A stretch of 64,000 nt of DNA from Georgenia ruanii (lineage in GTDB: Bacteria; Actinomycetota; Actinomycetes; Actinomycetales; Actinomycetaceae). A model generated the notes under the pieces. The model did no database searches and was not told the DNA's origin. It saw only the letters and a program-made list of their open reading frames with translations. Position numbers and translations under genes: made by a program. Shown here one piece after another: positions 18,037 to 26,091 of this stretch (position 1 is its first letter; every line of letters begins with the position of its first letter). The stretch spans positions 1 through 64,000 of the forward strand of contig NZ_VUKE01000005.1 of assembly GCF_009193175.1 (NCBI RefSeq), written 5' to 3'.

Positions 18037-18821
18037 CGGGGCGCCTTCCTTGTCCGGTCCAGGATCGTGCTCAGGTCGCTGAGGCGGACGCGGTCGCCCA
18101 CCCCCAGGCCGAGGGGGTCGGCGAGCACCCGGGCGGGCTCGACGTCGTCGCCCAGGCAGGTGACGACCAGCGCGGCGCCGTCGAAGTCCTCCTCGGCGGT
18201 GTAGCTGCTCACCGTCACGACGGTGGCCAGCCCCGCGTCCAGCGAGGCGCGGAGGCCGTTCTCGCTGTCCTCGACGACGACGGCGTCGGCGGGGTCGAGG
18301 CCGAGCTCGTGCAGCGCGTGCAGGTAGATGTCCGGGGCGGGCTTCTTGCGGGGCACGATGTCACCGGCGAACACGGCGAAGTCCGCGGCCCGCGCGGCCC
18401 CGACGGCGTGCTCCAGCACGGCGCGCACGGACACCTCGGCGGAGGTGGAGGCGACCGCCAGGCCCCAGCCGGCGGCGGCCGCCTCCTCGGTGATCCGGGC
18501 GATCCCGGGGCGTGGCGGCATGATGCCGGCGCCGACCCGGGCGGTGTAGTGGGCCGTCTTGCGCTTGTGCCAGTCGGCGATCATCGTCCGCTGCGCCTCG
18601 GCGTCGGTGGGCAGGTGCGCCGCCGCGACGAGCTCGGGGGTGAGCAGGCTCGCCATGCGCTCCTTGCCGCCGCCGATCTTGACGCGCTCGGCGTACTCCT
18701 CCTCGGACCACCGCACCGGCAGCCCCACCTCGGCGAAGGTCTCGTTGAAGGCCGGCAGGTGGCCGAAACGCTCGGTGTCGGCCAGGACGCCGTCGCAGTC
18801 GAAGATCAGGGTGGGGGCCAT
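18033..18821 (-). CDS. HAD family phosphatase/phosphoglucomutase-like (CbbY/PGMB type)
   Basis: A 262-residue HAD hydrolase with a C1-type helical cap. Motif I is IFDCDGVLADTE with both aspartates, motif II is the Thr/Ser of VASTSAEVS, motif III Lys is in PRKKPAPDIY and motif IV is VVVEDSENGL. The C-terminal 45 residues (GLGVGDRVRLSDLSTIL) are an addition beyond the fold. The ATG at 18821 shares one base with the aldolase stop, and the stop overlaps dhaL. It likely dephosphorylates or isomerises a sugar phosphate in the same pathway. Confidence 0.87.
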   Translation of the reverse strand: MAPTLIFDCDGVLADTERFGHLPAFNETFAEVGLPVRWSEEEYAERVKIGGGKERMASLLTPELVAAAHLPTDAEAQRTMIADWHKRKTAHYTARVGAGIMPPRPGIARITEEAAAAGWGLAVASTSAEVSVRAVLEHAVGAARAADFAVFAGDIVPRKKPAPDIYLHALHELGLDPADAVVVEDSENGLRASLDAGLATVVTVSSYTAEEDFDGAALVVTCLGDDVEPARVLADPLGLGVGDRVRLSDLSTILDRTRKAPR

Positions 18822-19693
18822 CACTTCGCCCCTGCGCCGTCGGCGTGCCCGGTCGAGCCGAACACGTCGAAGTACCGGGCCACCTCGGTCGTCACGGCCG
18901 CGGAGATGTCCTTGAACATCGACGGCGGGTCCCACTTGTTGCGCTCCTCCGCGCGGCGCAGGTGCTCGAGGGCGGAGTGCATGTACGCCCGCTTCAGCCC
19001 GGTGGAGATGTTGATCTTGGAGACCCCGGCGTCGATGAACGTCCGGAAGTCCGCGTCGCTCAGGCCCGTGCCGCCGTGCAGCACGATCGGGCGGTCGGTG
19101 AGCCGGGCGAGCTCGCGGACCCGTTCCGGGAGCAGTACCGGGGCCTTCGTGTACTGTCCGTGGGCCGTACCGAGCTGGGGGGCGAGCAGGTCCGCGCCCG
19201 TGCGCTCGGCGATCTCGGCGAGCTGGTCCACGGAGTACGCGTGCACGGCGACGTCGGAGCCGACGCCGTCCTCGACGCCGACGATGTTCTCGATCTCCGA
19301 CTCCACGTCGACGCCGGCCGCGTGGGCGAGGACGACCACCTCGCTGGTCTCCTGCTCGGCCTGGGCGAGGTCGCGGTCCGAGGCGTCGAAGAGGACCGAG
19401 GACCAGCCGGCCGCCACGACGTCGTCGATGACCTTGCGGTCGGGGCAGTGGTCCAGGTGCAGCGCGACTGGGACGGGCACCGACGACGCGGCGGCGGCAA
19501 AGGTTTTGGTCATCAGGTCGACGCCGATCGACCGCACCGTCTTGACCGAGACCTGGACGATCACCGGGGAGGCCTTCTCGACTGCGGCGTCGATCACCGC
19601 CCGCAGGCTCAGGTCGTCGAGGATGTTCACCGCGGGGATGGCGTAGCCGCCCTCCTGCCCCTTGCGGGTGAGCTCCAGCGTGGACGTGATCAT
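18821..19693 (-). CDS. Class II fructose/tagatose-bisphosphate aldolase family protein
   Basis: A 290-residue zinc-dependent ketose-bisphosphate aldolase and first gene of the operon. The ATG at 19693 has GGAGGGG six bases upstream. Zinc and catalytic segments are seen in LHLDHCPD (Asp and His), AHGQYTKAP and VLHGGTGLSD, with the phosphate-binding NISTGLK following. The protein is closer to GatY/KbaY-like and uncharacterised actinobacterial members than to glycolytic Fba. With dhaKL and HAD downstream it would cleave a phosphorylated ketose into dihydroxyacetone phosphate and an aldehyde. Confidence 0.88.
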   Translation of the reverse strand: MITSTLELTRKGQEGGYAIPAVNILDDLSLRAVIDAAVEKASPVIVQVSVKTVRSIGVDLMTKTFAAAASSVPVPVALHLDHCPDRKVIDDVVAAGWSSVLFDASDRDLAQAEQETSEVVVLAHAAGVDVESEIENIVGVEDGVGSDVAVHAYSVDQLAEIAERTGADLLAPQLGTAHGQYTKAPVLLPERVRELARLTDRPIVLHGGTGLSDADFRTFIDAGVSKINISTGLKRAYMHSALEHLRRAEERNKWDPPSMFKDISAAVTTEVARYFDVFGSTGHADGAGAK

Positions 19694-19985
19694 GGTGGCC
19701 CCTCCCTGGTGCCGGGCGCGCCGGGCAGGCGGGGGCGGCTCCGGGCGCCTGAGGCGGACGGGTCCACCACCACGACTGTCCTCTCCGTCGACGGACATCG
19801 CTCTGCACGGATACGCGGTACGGCGACTCTAAGCAGGTCGGGCGGGCTCGTCCAGCGGTCTACGACTGGGTCATCGGCCGGGGCCCCGACGGCGGTGACG
19901 CGGTCGGACGTGTGGTCGCCACCGGGACCGCGGCCGAGGTCGCCACCGCCCCGGGCGGCGCCACCGCGCCGCGGCGGGCGCGCGG

Positions 19986-20513
19986 CTAGCTCGCGGCTGC
20001 GAGCTCCGACCGCGGGACGCTGGGGCGGGTGCCCTCGAGAACCGCCGCCTCGACGACGGCGGTGGCCTCGGGCGCGCCGATGCCCAGCACGAGGGCGAGC
20101 TCGGCGACGAACGGGGTGAGCGCGTCCCGGAGCATCGTCGTCTCGCCGAACGAGAGCCGCTTCTCCTGGTTCCACCGGGTGAGGTCCCGGATCAGGCCGG
20201 CGATGACGCGGATGTCGCCGGAGCGCAGGCGCTCGGCGTTCTTCTTCACGCGGCGGGACCACACCCCGTCCTTCTCTCCGCTCGGCGCAAGCAGGAGGTC
20301 GAAGACCTCGCGCAGACCGTCGGCATCGAGCAGCGGTCGCACACCGAGCTCCCGGGCCTGCTCCAGCGGCACTCCGACCGACAGGTCGGTGTTGTGTACG
20401 TCCAGCTTCAGATAACGCTGACGGCCCTTGCCGATTTTGCGGTCGAGGATCTGCGAGACGGTAGCCGGGCCGTGGTGGGGATGTACGAGAACCTGACCGG
20501 GAAAGTAATGCAA
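19986..20513 (-). CDS. CarD family RNA polymerase-binding regulator
   Basis: A 175-residue protein from a TTG at 20513, chosen because AAAGG lies eight bases upstream and the family-typical start HYFPGQVLVHPHHGPATV follows at once. The N-terminal Tudor-like domain binds the RNA polymerase beta subunit. The C-terminal helical DNA-binding half includes VWSRRVKKNAERLRSGD and SFGETTMLRDAL. It belongs to the CarD_CdnL_TRCF family, which stabilises promoter open complexes. It resembles the alternative short CarD-like branch rather than the essential mycobacterial CarD, so this may not be the housekeeping copy. It is monocistronic. Confidence 0.88.
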   Translation of the reverse strand: MHYFPGQVLVHPHHGPATVSQILDRKIGKGRQRYLKLDVHNTDLSVGVPLEQARELGVRPLLDADGLREVFDLLLAPSGEKDGVWSRRVKKNAERLRSGDIRVIAGLIRDLTRWNQEKRLSFGETTMLRDALTPFVAELALVLGIGAPEATAVVEAAVLEGTRPSVPRSELAAAS

Positions 20514-20952
20514 CGCGTAAACCTTTCGACGAAACGCCGCCGGCTGCGCGCTCCAGAGGGGAGCGTCGCGCTCGGGTGGGCGTCCACCGGCGAGAGGCAG
20601 CCATGGCGGGCTGCCGAGTGCTTGTACCAGGTGCTGGGGAGTCCGGAGGGGCGATGCCTGTGCAGCGCGCGGAGATGGACTCGAAGCCGTCCGGTGGAGT
20701 GTCCGACCCTGGCGAGCCGGTCGGGCCATGCTCTCAGATAACGCTGGTAAATTCCAGAGGGGCCTTGGCAGTCGCGAGCGATGCCCGATTTTCCAGAAAT
20801 TCATGCGGCTCCTTTTGAGCATGTCAGGCGCGACGTCACGGAGCAATTTCTCGTTGGCCACTCGGCGTCAACCGTCGCCCTACCTGCGCAAACGCCTGGA
20901 TCCGCGAGTCCGCGGGGCAAGCCACCTCGCGCTCGATGCGGAGCCTCGGTCA
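20514..20952. other. Non-coding stretch upstream of carD-like gene
   Basis: About 440 bases lie between the starting end of the carD-like gene and the stop of the propeller gene. The middle (20740-20830) is unusually AT-rich for the window, as promoters often are. The 13-mer TCAGATAACGCTG occurs at 20408-20420 inside carD and again at 20734-20746 here. No gene is supported. Confidence 0.45.
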
Positions 20953-22302
20953 TCAGCGCGGTCCTCGTGGGACTGCCGGCCTCTCGGTGCGTCGGATGAT
21001 GATCCGGGTCGCGAGCAGCGCGACGCAGGCGCTCAGGGCAGCGGTGCCGAGGCGCAGCCATGCCGGCCACCGGCCGCGATCGACCTCGCCGGCCTCGCGG
21101 ACCTGCAGGTCCGGCAGCAGGGCAGTCGCCAGCTGGAAGTTGCCCACCCCGTAGTTCCCGCCTCCCGGTACCGCGCTGAGTCGGCGCGGCTCGCCGCCGT
21201 CGAGAGGCACGGCGGTCAGCCAGTACAGCGCGGTGTCTGCCTCCGGATCCCCGGGCGTCGGGTAGTTGTCGAGGACGATCACCTCGTCGGTGTCGGTCCA
21301 TCCCAGCAGGCCATGCGATCCGACCAACCCGGTCGGGAGGGCGGGTGGCACCGCGTCCCCGCCGCCCGCGACATCGACGAACACAGTGTCGTCCTGCTGG
21401 TCCAGGCACCTCTGCCAGGGGACCTCGTCCCACCCGTTGATCTGGTCGTCGCACTCCGTCGACTGCCTGCGGGTCGCCAGCAACGTGCCGTCGGGGGACC
21501 AGGCGGCGGGGCCGGACAGGTACCGGTCGGACGGCAGCTCGATCTGCCGGCGGACCGTGCCGTCCAGGGCCACGATGTCGACCGTGCCGCCGCCCAGCCG
21601 CGGGATGCCCCAGTCTTCCGCGGTGCCGTCGGGCTCGATGCGGTGGATCGCCATCTGTGTGCCGTCCGGCGAGAACGCCACGGCCCGGACGTCGGGCGGA
21701 CCAGGAAGGATGCTCGCCGTGCCGGCGCGTGCGTCCAGCACACCGACGTCGCCGGTGATTGCGGTGCCCGTGTACGGATTGCTCGGTTCCGCCGTGGTCA
21801 GGTAGGCGAGCAGCGTCGAGTCGGGCGACCAGGCCAGCGGGATGGCGCTGCGCCCGCCGGGCACCGGGTGCACCTTCACGCGCCCAGACGTCGGGTCCAG
21901 CACGGCAACGTCCGGTGCGGAGCTGGCGTAGTCCCCGACGGCGATGCGGGTCCCGTCCGGGGACAGCAGCATGGGAGCGGCGTCACCCTGGGTCTCTGGA
22001 CCGCCCCGGGCCTCCGCCACGCCCACCCGGCGGTAGACGTCGCCGTCGGCGCCGAGCATGACCGCCTGGGGGAAGTCCATGAACTCCACGCCGAAGCCAT
22101 GCTGGTAGAGGGCCACCGCGCGCCCGGGCGGCGAGGCCGACACGTCACCGGTGAGGTACGAGTAGTCCGCCAACCGTGCCGGCACGCTCGCCGGGCGGCC
22201 CCCGGCGGACGCTGGCGCCTTGCCGGGGAGGAAGGCCACAGCCAGAGCCACCGCGAGCACCGCGATGCCGATTGCCGGCGGCAACCACCGTGTTGCCCTC
22301 AT
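20953..22302 (-). CDS. Membrane-anchored beta-propeller (TolB/WD40-like) protein
   Basis: A 449-residue protein with an N-terminal membrane helix (LPPAIGIAVLAVALAVAFL), a large extracytoplasmic region of repeated blades and a C-terminal helix (LRLGTAALSACVALLATRII) with a short Arg-rich tail. Blade motifs recur as LSPDGTRIAVG, WSPDSTLLAYL, FSPDGTQMAIH and WSPDGTLLATR, the PD40/WD40-like signature. Two Cys residues (ECDDQ, RCLDQ) could form a disulfide outside the cell. No enzymatic motif is seen. A ligand-binding or scaffold role is likely, but the function is unknown. Confidence 0.78.
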   Translation of the reverse strand: MRATRWLPPAIGIAVLAVALAVAFLPGKAPASAGGRPASVPARLADYSYLTGDVSASPPGRAVALYQHGFGVEFMDFPQAVMLGADGDVYRRVGVAEARGGPETQGDAAPMLLSPDGTRIAVGDYASSAPDVAVLDPTSGRVKVHPVPGGRSAIPLAWSPDSTLLAYLTTAEPSNPYTGTAITGDVGVLDARAGTASILPGPPDVRAVAFSPDGTQMAIHRIEPDGTAEDWGIPRLGGGTVDIVALDGTVRRQIELPSDRYLSGPAAWSPDGTLLATRRQSTECDDQINGWDEVPWQRCLDQQDDTVFVDVAGGGDAVPPALPTGLVGSHGLLGWTDTDEVIVLDNYPTPGDPEADTALYWLTAVPLDGGEPRRLSAVPGGGNYGVGNFQLATALLPDLQVREAGEVDRGRWPAWLRLGTAALSACVALLATRIIIRRTERPAVPRGPR

Positions 22303-22379
22303 GCGCGGAAGATAGCAACGCCGCGGGTGCCGCAGGGGCGTGATGAGCGTCAGCTAAGGGCCTCGCGCGGCACGGGCGG

Positions 22380-23189
22380 TCAGGCCCCGAACGCCTCCTC
22401 GACGGCGAAGAAGTCCAGCAGGACCGGCGCCAGCACCTCGGGATCGACGCGGTGCGTCTGGCCCTCGAGCGTGCGGCGCTGCCCGAGCGGCAGCGCATCG
22501 GCGACCGCCTGGGCCGCCCGATGCATCCACGCCGGGCTCGCTCCGCCGTCGAGCACGAGCGTGCGCACGTGCACGTCGCCGAACAACCGGGGTGGGAAGG
22601 TGTCGCCGCGGGTGCTCTCCGCCATGATCGTCGCGTCGTAGGGCAGGGTGTGGGCCAGGGCCTCGCCAACCTCCCACAGTGGCGAGCGGCGGAGCTGGTC
22701 GAGCGCGTCGGCGGGCATCGCGGCGGCCTCGGTGAAGAACAGGGCGACGGCGTCGCCGCGGCGACCGGCCCGCAGCAGAGAGGTCAGCCGGTCGAGGTAG
22801 TCGGGCGGCACCGGCGGGCGGGACTCGTCGACGATGTACGGCGGTTCGTACAGCGCCAGGTGCGTGATCGGGACGCCCTCGGCGGCCGCCTCGAGCGCGA
22901 GAGCGGCGCCCGAGGAGTAGCCGAGCACCCGGGCGCTGCCGCCGACCGCCTCCACCACCGCCGCGAGGTCCTCCACCTCGCGGGCGACCGCATAGGGGTC
23001 GGTGTCACCGCTGTCCCCGCGGCCGCGCCGGTCGTAGCTGACCGCGGCGACCGGCCCGGCCAGCTGCGACGCCAGCGGCGCCGCGGTCTCGCGGCTGCTC
23101 AGCGCCCCGCCGACAAGGACCACCGCCGGCCCCTCGCCGGTGCGCTCGTACGCGATGACCGTGCCGTCCCTCGAGACCACGGTGTCCAC
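22380..23189 (-). CDS. Alpha/beta hydrolase
   Basis: A 269-residue hydrolase from a GTG at 23189 with GGAGG six to seven bases upstream. The oxyanion strand is VVLVGGALSS, the nucleophile elbow is LGYSSGAAL (Ser) and the late acid and His fall in LVLDGGAS and EGQTHRVDPEV. The second Ser-lacking lid is short. The fold resembles small esterases and peroxidase-like hydrolases with no fixed substrate. It is divergent from the ECF sigma factor operon, with 141 bases between starts. Confidence 0.85.
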   Translation of the reverse strand: MDTVVSRDGTVIAYERTGEGPAVVLVGGALSSRETAAPLASQLAGPVAAVSYDRRGRGDSGDTDPYAVAREVEDLAAVVEAVGGSARVLGYSSGAALALEAAAEGVPITHLALYEPPYIVDESRPPVPPDYLDRLTSLLRAGRRGDAVALFFTEAAAMPADALDQLRRSPLWEVGEALAHTLPYDATIMAESTRGDTFPPRLFGDVHVRTLVLDGGASPAWMHRAAQAVADALPLGQRRTLEGQTHRVDPEVLAPVLLDFFAVEEAFGA

Positions 23190-23330
23190 GGTGCCGCCTC
23201 CCCGCGCTCGCCCCGCCACGTCTAGGGTGCGGACGTGCTCGCGGTGCGGTCAACACCGTGGCCGACGGCGGTTGGCCGGCGGTTTAGGGTCGAGACCTCA
23301 CAACCTCACCTCCCGGGACGTCTGCCCACC

Positions 23331-23795
23331 GTGAAGCCCTTCGAGCGCGTCGTCGACGAGCACGGCCCCACCGTGCTGCGGGTGTGCCGTGCGCTCCTCG
23401 GGCCCACCGACGCCGACGACGCGTGGTCGGAGACCTTTCTGGCCGCGCTGCGCGCCTACCCGGAGCTGCCCGCGGACGCGAACGTCGAGGCCTGGCTCGT
23501 GACGATCGCCAGGCGCAAGGCCCTCGACCAGCTTCGCGCCCGGCGCCGCCGCGCCGTGCCGGTGCCCGAGCTGCCGGAGACCGCCGTCGACGGGCACCAG
23601 CCCGCGGACGAGGACCTGTGGCGGGCCCTGCGCGCGCTGACCACCCGCCAGCGCGAGGCCATCGCCTACCACCACCTCGTCGGCCTGCCCTACGCCGACG
23701 TCGCCGCGCTGGTCGGCGGGTCGGCCGACGCCGCCCGCCGCGCCGCCGCGGACGGCATGCGGACCCTGCGGACCCTGCTCAAGGAGCGGCCATGA
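23331..23795 (+). CDS. ECF-type RNA polymerase sigma factor heading a DNA-repair operon
   Basis: A 154-residue minimal sigma-70 family protein from a GTG at 23331. Region 2 includes VLRVCRALLGPTDADDAWSE and region 4 the helix-turn-helix LTTRQREAIAYHHLVGLPYADVAALV. No anti-sigma gene is adjacent. Its stop overlaps the ogt start by four bases (ATGA), so the sigma factor and alkyl-DNA repair genes are made together. The operon may be self-activated after alkylation damage, but no matching promoter motif was identified. Confidence 0.87.
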   Translation: MKPFERVVDEHGPTVLRVCRALLGPTDADDAWSETFLAALRAYPELPADANVEAWLVTIARRKALDQLRARRRRAVPVPELPETAVDGHQPADEDLWRALRALTTRQREAIAYHHLVGLPYADVAALVGGSADAARRAAADGMRTLRTLLKERP

Positions 23796-24391
23796 CCACC
23801 GACCCGCTGCGCCCGCTCGACACCGTCAGCGGTGCCGACCTGGACCGGCTCCGCGCTCGGCTCGTCGACGCCGCCGCCACCGGCGGCGTGCTCGACGTCG
23901 CCTACCGCACCCTCGACACCCCCGTCGGCCCGCTCCTGCTGGCCGCCACCGACCGGGGGCTGGTGCGGATCGCCTTCGCCAGCGAGGACCACGACGCCGT
24001 GCTGGTCCGCCTCGCCGAGCGCATCAGCCCGCGGATCCTCCGCGCCCCCGCCCGGCTCGACGACGCCGCCCGCCAGCTCGCGGAGTACTTCGCGGGTCGG
24101 CGCCGCAGCTTCGACCTCCCGGTCGACCTGCGCCTGGCGGGCGGGTTCCGCCGCGAGGTCCTCGACCAGCTGCCTCACATCCCGTTCGGGCGCACCGCCA
24201 GCTACGCCGAGGTCGCCGCGGCCACCGGCCGGCCCCGCGCGGTGCGCGCCGTGGGCACCGCCTGCGCCACGAACCCGGTGCCGCTGGTGGTGCCGTGCCA
24301 CCGGGTGCTCCGCTCGGACGGCGCCCTCGGCGGGTACCTGGGCGGCCCGGAGGTCAAGCGCCGCCTCCTGCAGCTCGAGGGCGCCGCATGA
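23792..24391 (+). CDS. ogt: Methylated-DNA--protein-cysteine S-methyltransferase
   Basis: A 199-residue suicide alkyltransferase that repairs O6-alkylguanine. The acceptor motif is VPCHRVLRSDG with the active-site Cys. The helix-turn-helix with the Arg finger is TASYAEVAAATGRPRAVRAVG. The N-terminal ribonuclease-like domain is present (DVAYRTLDTPVGPLLLAATDRGLV). The ATG at 23792 overlaps the sigma factor gene. The tag gene follows after 31 bases. Confidence 0.93.
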   Translation: MTTDPLRPLDTVSGADLDRLRARLVDAAATGGVLDVAYRTLDTPVGPLLLAATDRGLVRIAFASEDHDAVLVRLAERISPRILRAPARLDDAARQLAEYFAGRRRSFDLPVDLRLAGGFRREVLDQLPHIPFGRTASYAEVAAATGRPRAVRAVGTACATNPVPLVVPCHRVLRSDGALGGYLGGPEVKRRLLQLEGAA

Positions 24392-24422
24392 GCATGTCGG
24401 GGGTCCCTGGCAGGGTGGGCGC

Positions 24423-25121
24423 ATGACGCAGACCTCCGGCGCCGGCTCGGCCGCCGCCGCGCCTACCGCACCGGTTGCCTCCTCGACGCCGGGAGCGGGC
24501 GCCGCCCCGGTGAGCGACGGCGTCGTCGTCGGGCCCGACGGCCTGGCCCGGCCCGGCTGGGCGGCCACCGACCCGCTGCTGCGCACCTACTACGACACCG
24601 AGTGGGGCCTGCCGATCCGGGACGAGCAGGGCGTGTACGAGCGGGTCTGCCTGGAGGGCTTCCAGGCCGGGCTGTCCTGGGCGACCGTGCTGCGCAAGCG
24701 CCCGGCCCTGCGGGAGGTCTTCCGCGGCTTCGATCCCGACGAGGTGGCCCGGTTCGACGACGACGACGCCGCGCGGCTGCTCGCCGACCCCCGCATCATC
24801 CGCAACCGCGCCAAGATCCGCGCCACCATCACCAACGCCCGCGCCACGATCGCGCTGCGCGCCGAGGGCGGGCTCGCGGCGCTGGTGTGGTCCTTCCAGC
24901 CGGCGACCACGCCGGCGCCGCGCACGCCGGCCGAGATCGCGGCCACGAGCGAGGAGTCGGTGGCGCTCTCCCGCGAGCTGCGCCGACGCGGCTTCGCCTT
25001 CGTCGGGCCGACCACGATGTTCGCCCTGATGGAGGCGATCGGCATGGTCGATACCCACCTGGTCGGCTCCCACCGGCGCGGCAGCTCGGGCCTGTGGGCG
25101 GCCGACGGCACGCGCCGGTGA
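24423..25121 (+). CDS. tag: DNA-3-methyladenine glycosylase I with altered zinc site
   Basis: A 232-residue Tag-family glycosylase. The catalytic core is kept: Glu78 in CLEGFQAGLSWATVLRKR, the following Trp and the EWG motif. A 40-residue Ala/Pro-rich tail precedes the domain. In E. coli Tag the zinc is held by Cys4, His17, His175 and Cys179. The equivalents here are Pro44, Tyr57, His212 and Ser216, so three of four ligands are missing and the zinc snap cannot form normally. The stop overlaps the alkA start (GTGA). Confidence 0.9.
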   Translation: MTQTSGAGSAAAAPTAPVASSTPGAGAAPVSDGVVVGPDGLARPGWAATDPLLRTYYDTEWGLPIRDEQGVYERVCLEGFQAGLSWATVLRKRPALREVFRGFDPDEVARFDDDDAARLLADPRIIRNRAKIRATITNARATIALRAEGGLAALVWSFQPATTPAPRTPAEIAATSEESVALSRELRRRGFAFVGPTTMFALMEAIGMVDTHLVGSHRRGSSGLWAADGTRR

Positions 25122-26002
25122 GCGGCAGGGCCGGGGCGGCCACCGGAGCCGGCGTGAGCGTCCGGATCGCTCTGCACCCGCCCTTCGCCGTCGCCCCGGT
25201 GCTGGCGGCGCTGGCCGCCCACGCCGTGCCGGGCGTGGAGCGGGCCGAGCCGGAGGCGGCGCGCCACACCCGCACCGTGCCGGCCCCGCACGGCCCCGCC
25301 GTCGTCACTGTGCGCCTGGCCGACGACCACGTCGCGGCCACCGTCCACGCGCACCCCGGCGACGAGGCCGAGGTGGTCGCCCTGGTGCGCCGCTGGCTCG
25401 ACCTCGAGGTCGACCCGGCGGCGGTCGCCGACGTCCTCGGCGCCGACCCGCTGCTCGGCCCGCTCGTCGCCGCCCGGCCGGGGCTGCGGGTGCTGGGGCA
25501 CGTGGACGGCTTCGAGGCGGCCGCCGTGACCGTCCTGGGCCAGCAGGTCTCGCTCGCCGCCGCCCGGACCTTCGCCGGCCGGCTCGTGGCCGCCCACGGC
25601 GGCGCCGCGCCGCTGGGTCTGCGCGCCTTCCCGCGGCCGGCCGTGATCGCGGGAGCCGCCCCGGAGGAGCTTCGCGCGGCGGTCGGGATCACCCGGGCTC
25701 GGGCCAGGACGCTGATCGCCCTGGCCGAGGCGTGCGCCGACGGGCTGGACCTCCGGCCCGGGCAGGACCCGGCCTCCGTGCGGCGTCGGTTGCTGGCCCT
25801 CCCGGGGATCGGCCCGTGGACCGCGGACTACCTCGCCCTGCGGGCGCTGGGGGACCGGGACGCCTTCCCCGCCACCGACCTCGTCCTGCGGCGGGCGCTC
25901 GGGAACCCCGCCCCGGCGGCCGCTCTCGCCCAGGCCGAGCCGTGGCGGCCGCTGCGGGCCTACGCCGTCACGCACCTGTGGACGGCGCACGCCTACGTGT
26001 GA
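25118..26002 (+). CDS. alkA: DNA-3-methyladenine glycosylase II (AlkA-like)
   Basis: A 294-residue protein with the full AlkA layout: an N-terminal beta-sheet domain of about 100 residues (SVRIALHPPFAVAPVLAAL) and a helical HhH-GPD domain. The hairpin is LLALPGIGPWTADYLALRAL and the catalytic Asp lies in FPATDLVLRRAL. It resembles the AlkA half of actinobacterial Ada-AlkA fusions, but no Ada domain is attached. The GTG at 25118 overlaps the tag stop. The last codons lie in a 22-bp tandem repeat. Confidence 0.9.
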   Translation: MSGRAGAATGAGVSVRIALHPPFAVAPVLAALAAHAVPGVERAEPEAARHTRTVPAPHGPAVVTVRLADDHVAATVHAHPGDEAEVVALVRRWLDLEVDPAAVADVLGADPLLGPLVAARPGLRVLGHVDGFEAAAVTVLGQQVSLAAARTFAGRLVAAHGGAAPLGLRAFPRPAVIAGAAPEELRAAVGITRARARTLIALAEACADGLDLRPGQDPASVRRRLLALPGIGPWTADYLALRALGDRDAFPATDLVLRRALGNPAPAAALAQAEPWRPLRAYAVTHLWTAHAYV

Positions 26003-26049
26003 CGGGGCGCACGCCTACGTGTGACGGGGCGCACGCCTACGTCTGACGG
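25984..26049. repeat. Three tandem 22-bp repeats spanning the alkA stop codon
   Basis: Three head-to-tail copies of a 22-bp unit begin at 25984, 26006 and 26028. Each contains CACGCCTACGTGTGACGG; the third has C for G in the centre. The first copy encodes the last codons and stop of alkA. Copies two and three are non-coding duplicates. The array probably arose by slipped-strand copying. Confidence 0.85.
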
Positions 26050-26091
26050 GCTCGGTGTGGGGGAGCGGGCTCGCCGGGAGCCGACGCCGCC

